From assembly GCA_001314865.1 (NCBI GenBank), contig LJZR01000010.1, positions 62,001 to 126,000 of the forward strand: DNA of 64,000 nt. Reading direction: 5' to 3'. Every line of letters begins with the position of its first letter. Position 1 is the first letter of the stretch. The translations under genes and the position numbers were made by a program. Below the pieces are notes generated by a model, which made no database searches, was not told the DNA's origin, and saw nothing but the letters and a program-made list of their open reading frames with translations. The DNA is from Phormidesmis priestleyi Ana. GTDB lineage: Bacteria; Cyanobacteriota; Cyanobacteriia; Phormidesmidales; Phormidesmidaceae. Shown piece after piece: positions 62,677 through 64,000 of this stretch.

Positions 62677-63255
62677 TCAATCAGCAGTAGCATTAACATC
62701 AGGCTTGTCAACAATGGCCCTCAGCGCATCCGTTACGTTACTCAATGCTTGATTGCCATCCACAGAGCGCAGCAGCCCTTGGGCTTGGTAAAAAGCAATC
62801 AACGGCTCAGTTTGCGCTCGATAAACTTCTAGACGATTTCGGATCACATCTTCTTTATCATCCGCCCGTCCACGTTCCAGCATTCTGGAAACCAACACAT
62901 CATCAGGAACTTCCAAATTAATCACAGAGTCACAGCGCTGCTCGATCTCATCAAGCAGCGCTGTCAAAAACTCCGCCTGCTCCACGTTTCGAGGAAACCC
63001 ATCTAAAAGCCAGCCATGAGCGGTATCTTCCGAGCTAAGTCGCTCGCCAATCAAGTCCAACATCAGATCATCAGGCACCAACTCGCCCGCGCTCATATAG
63101 CCTTCTGCCTTTTGGCCGAGCGTCGTCTCAGCCTTGACGGCCGCCCGCAAAATGTCACCCGTCGAGATATGAGGCACCTTACAACGCTCAGAGAGCACTT
63201 TTGCTTGAGTTCCTTTACCAGCACCAGGTGGGCCTAAAAAGATAAGTCTGGTCAT
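62677..63255 (-). CDS. adk: adenylate kinase
   Basis: A 192-residue short-form adenylate kinase. P-loop [12 protein letters not shown] (residues about 6-17), [21 protein letters not shown] and [21 protein letters not shown]; the LID is the short form without a zinc finger, as in cyanobacteria. Its ATG overlaps the secY stop by one base (TAATG). Confidence 0.97.
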   Translation of the reverse strand: MTRLIFLGPPGAGKGTQAKVLSERCKVPHISTGDILRAAVKAETTLGQKAEGYMSAGELVPDDLMLDLIGERLSSEDTAHGWLLDGFPRNVEQAEFLTALLDEIEQRCDSVINLEVPDDVLVSRMLERGRADDKEDVIRNRLEVYRAQTEPLIAFYQAQGLLRSVDGNQALSNVTDALRAIVDKPDVNATAD

Positions 63256-64000
63256 TAGCTTTTCACCATGCCCTCATAGCGCTGGGAGATTACATAGGTT
63301 TGAATTTGCTTCGCCGTATCAATGGCCACACCCACCAGAATCAGCAGGGAAGTAGCTCCAAACCCTTGAAAGGTCTGTACGCGAGTTGCACTCTCAACAA
63401 GGCTAGGTACAACAGCAACCAAACCTAAGAAAATAGCGCCCAAAAAGGTCAACCGGTTCAATACCTTGCCAATATAGTCCGTCGTTGCTCTACCCGGACG
63501 AATGCCTGGAATGCTCGCACCCATTTTTTTCAGGTTTCGAGACATATCTTCAGGATTTACCACCAGCGACGCATAGAAGTAGCTAAAGAAGACAATCATT
63601 ACCAGATACACCAAAATGTATAGTGGCGAAGTCGGGCTAAAGTTCTGCGTCATAAACCGCGAAAAGGCAGGATTTTGGATAAAGCCCACTAGCGACAGCG
63701 GCAAAATCAGCATCGACGAGGCAAAAATAATCGGCATCACACCACCCTGATTGAGGCGAAGAGGCAAATAGTTGCTTTTCTCTAGGTACAGCTTTCTGCC
63801 AACCTGACGACGGGCCGACACAATCGGAATGCGACGTGTGCCCTCTTGAACAAAGACAATACCAACGATAGTTGCAATAAAGACCAAAAAGAGGATGACA
63901 ATACCCCCAATGGTACTGCGATCGCCCGTTTGAGCCAAATCCACCGTCTCGCCCAACACTCGAGGCAGCGAAGAAACAATGTTCAAGAAAATCAACAGCG
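63255..64000 (-). CDS. secY: preprotein translocase subunit SecY, 3' part only
   Basis: The C-terminal 247 codons of SecY; the start lies beyond base 64000. Several membrane helices, [66 protein letters not shown] and a C-terminal tail [16 protein letters not shown] are all characteristic. It is the translocon channel in plasma and thylakoid membranes. secY-adk-infA order is the normal spc-cluster order. Confidence 0.98.
   Translation of the reverse strand, partial: LLIFLNIVSSLPRVLGETVDLAQTGDRSTIGGIVILFLVFIATIVGIVFVQEGTRRIPIVSARRQVGRKLYLEKSNYLPLRLNQGGVMPIIFASSMLILPLSLVGFIQNPAFSRFMTQNFSPTSPLYILVYLVMIVFFSYFYASLVVNPEDMSRNLKKMGASIPGIRPGRATTDYIGKVLNRLTFLGAIFLGLVAVVPSLVESATRVQTFQGFGATSLLILVGVAIDTAKQIQTYVISQRYEGMVKS

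Overview
The window is chromosomal DNA from a cyanobacterium. Diagnostic genes are PetM and Ycf39 (photosynthesis), a CrtR-type carotene hydroxylase, a stand-alone helical carotenoid protein, PipX, SepF, ClpR, SigF, an SLH/OprB-type porin and several cyanobacteria-restricted DUF families (DUF3119, DUF3086, DUF3285). The octamer GCGATCGC (HIP1) is scattered throughout. The gene set fits a Leptolyngbya-like or PCC 7335-like lineage, but the window alone does not fix the genus. It reads as core genome: no transposase, integrase, CRISPR array, tRNA or rRNA was seen.

Layout. 1-4.5 kb: 5' part of an M16 protease, a small membrane protein, a lipid-ABC permease (MlaE) with DUF3119, then plsY-DUF3086. 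4.6-8.1 kb: pipX-pipY-sepF-proC, linking nitrogen regulation, PLP homeostasis and division. 8.3-14.7 kb: a chorismate-utilising synthase, EcfT/CbiQ-like protein, der, a J-domain protein, and cysK with a CymR-like Rrf2 regulator. 14.9-18.6 kb: a porin whose ribosome-binding site matches the Yfr1 sRNA target, an apparently undescribed short-peptide transcription unit, ycf39 and petM. 18.9-32.2 kb: pdxA, DUF72, pheS, surE, a metallo-hydrolase, ribF, tenA, a 2'-5' ligase family protein, a YciI-like protein, smpB, an ATP-grasp ligase and sigF. 32.8-41.8 kb: a BI-1 family protein, prfB with its programmed frameshift, DUF3285, ybeY, dgkA, trpG/pabA, a degenerate MBL protein, pepP and an AMIN-domain amidase. 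41.9-51.4 kb: LOG protein, trxA, beta-carbonic anhydrase, pyk, crtR, HCP, aroH, sppA and an EamA transporter. 51.9-62 kb: a PG-binding/HEAT protein, a glycosyltransferase, a J-domain protein, a three-gene clpR/clpR-like/clpP3 cluster, and VWA-dgcA-dgcN. 62.2-64 kb: infA, adk and secY, the end of the spc ribosomal cluster.

The most striking sequence-level feature is a large number of short perfect or near-perfect tandem arrays with units of 11-16 bp. They lie between genes (units 11, 13, 14, 15, 16 bp) and inside genes, where the unit is 9 or 15 bp and the frame is kept. The clearest coding cases are the MTADA repeats at the PipY N-terminus and the SSQTD-type linker in the chorismate-utilising enzyme.

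Candidates for less-described biology are: the 23-codon peptide unit at about 16.94-17.2 kb; the doubled, catalytically dead ClpR-type subunits beside ClpP3; the overlapping dgcA-dgcN pair, which suggests D-glutamate is converted to N-acetyl-L-glutamate; and the predicted Yfr1-porin pairing. Start codons were chosen by conserved N-termini and ribosome-binding sites, and several are GTG or TTG.
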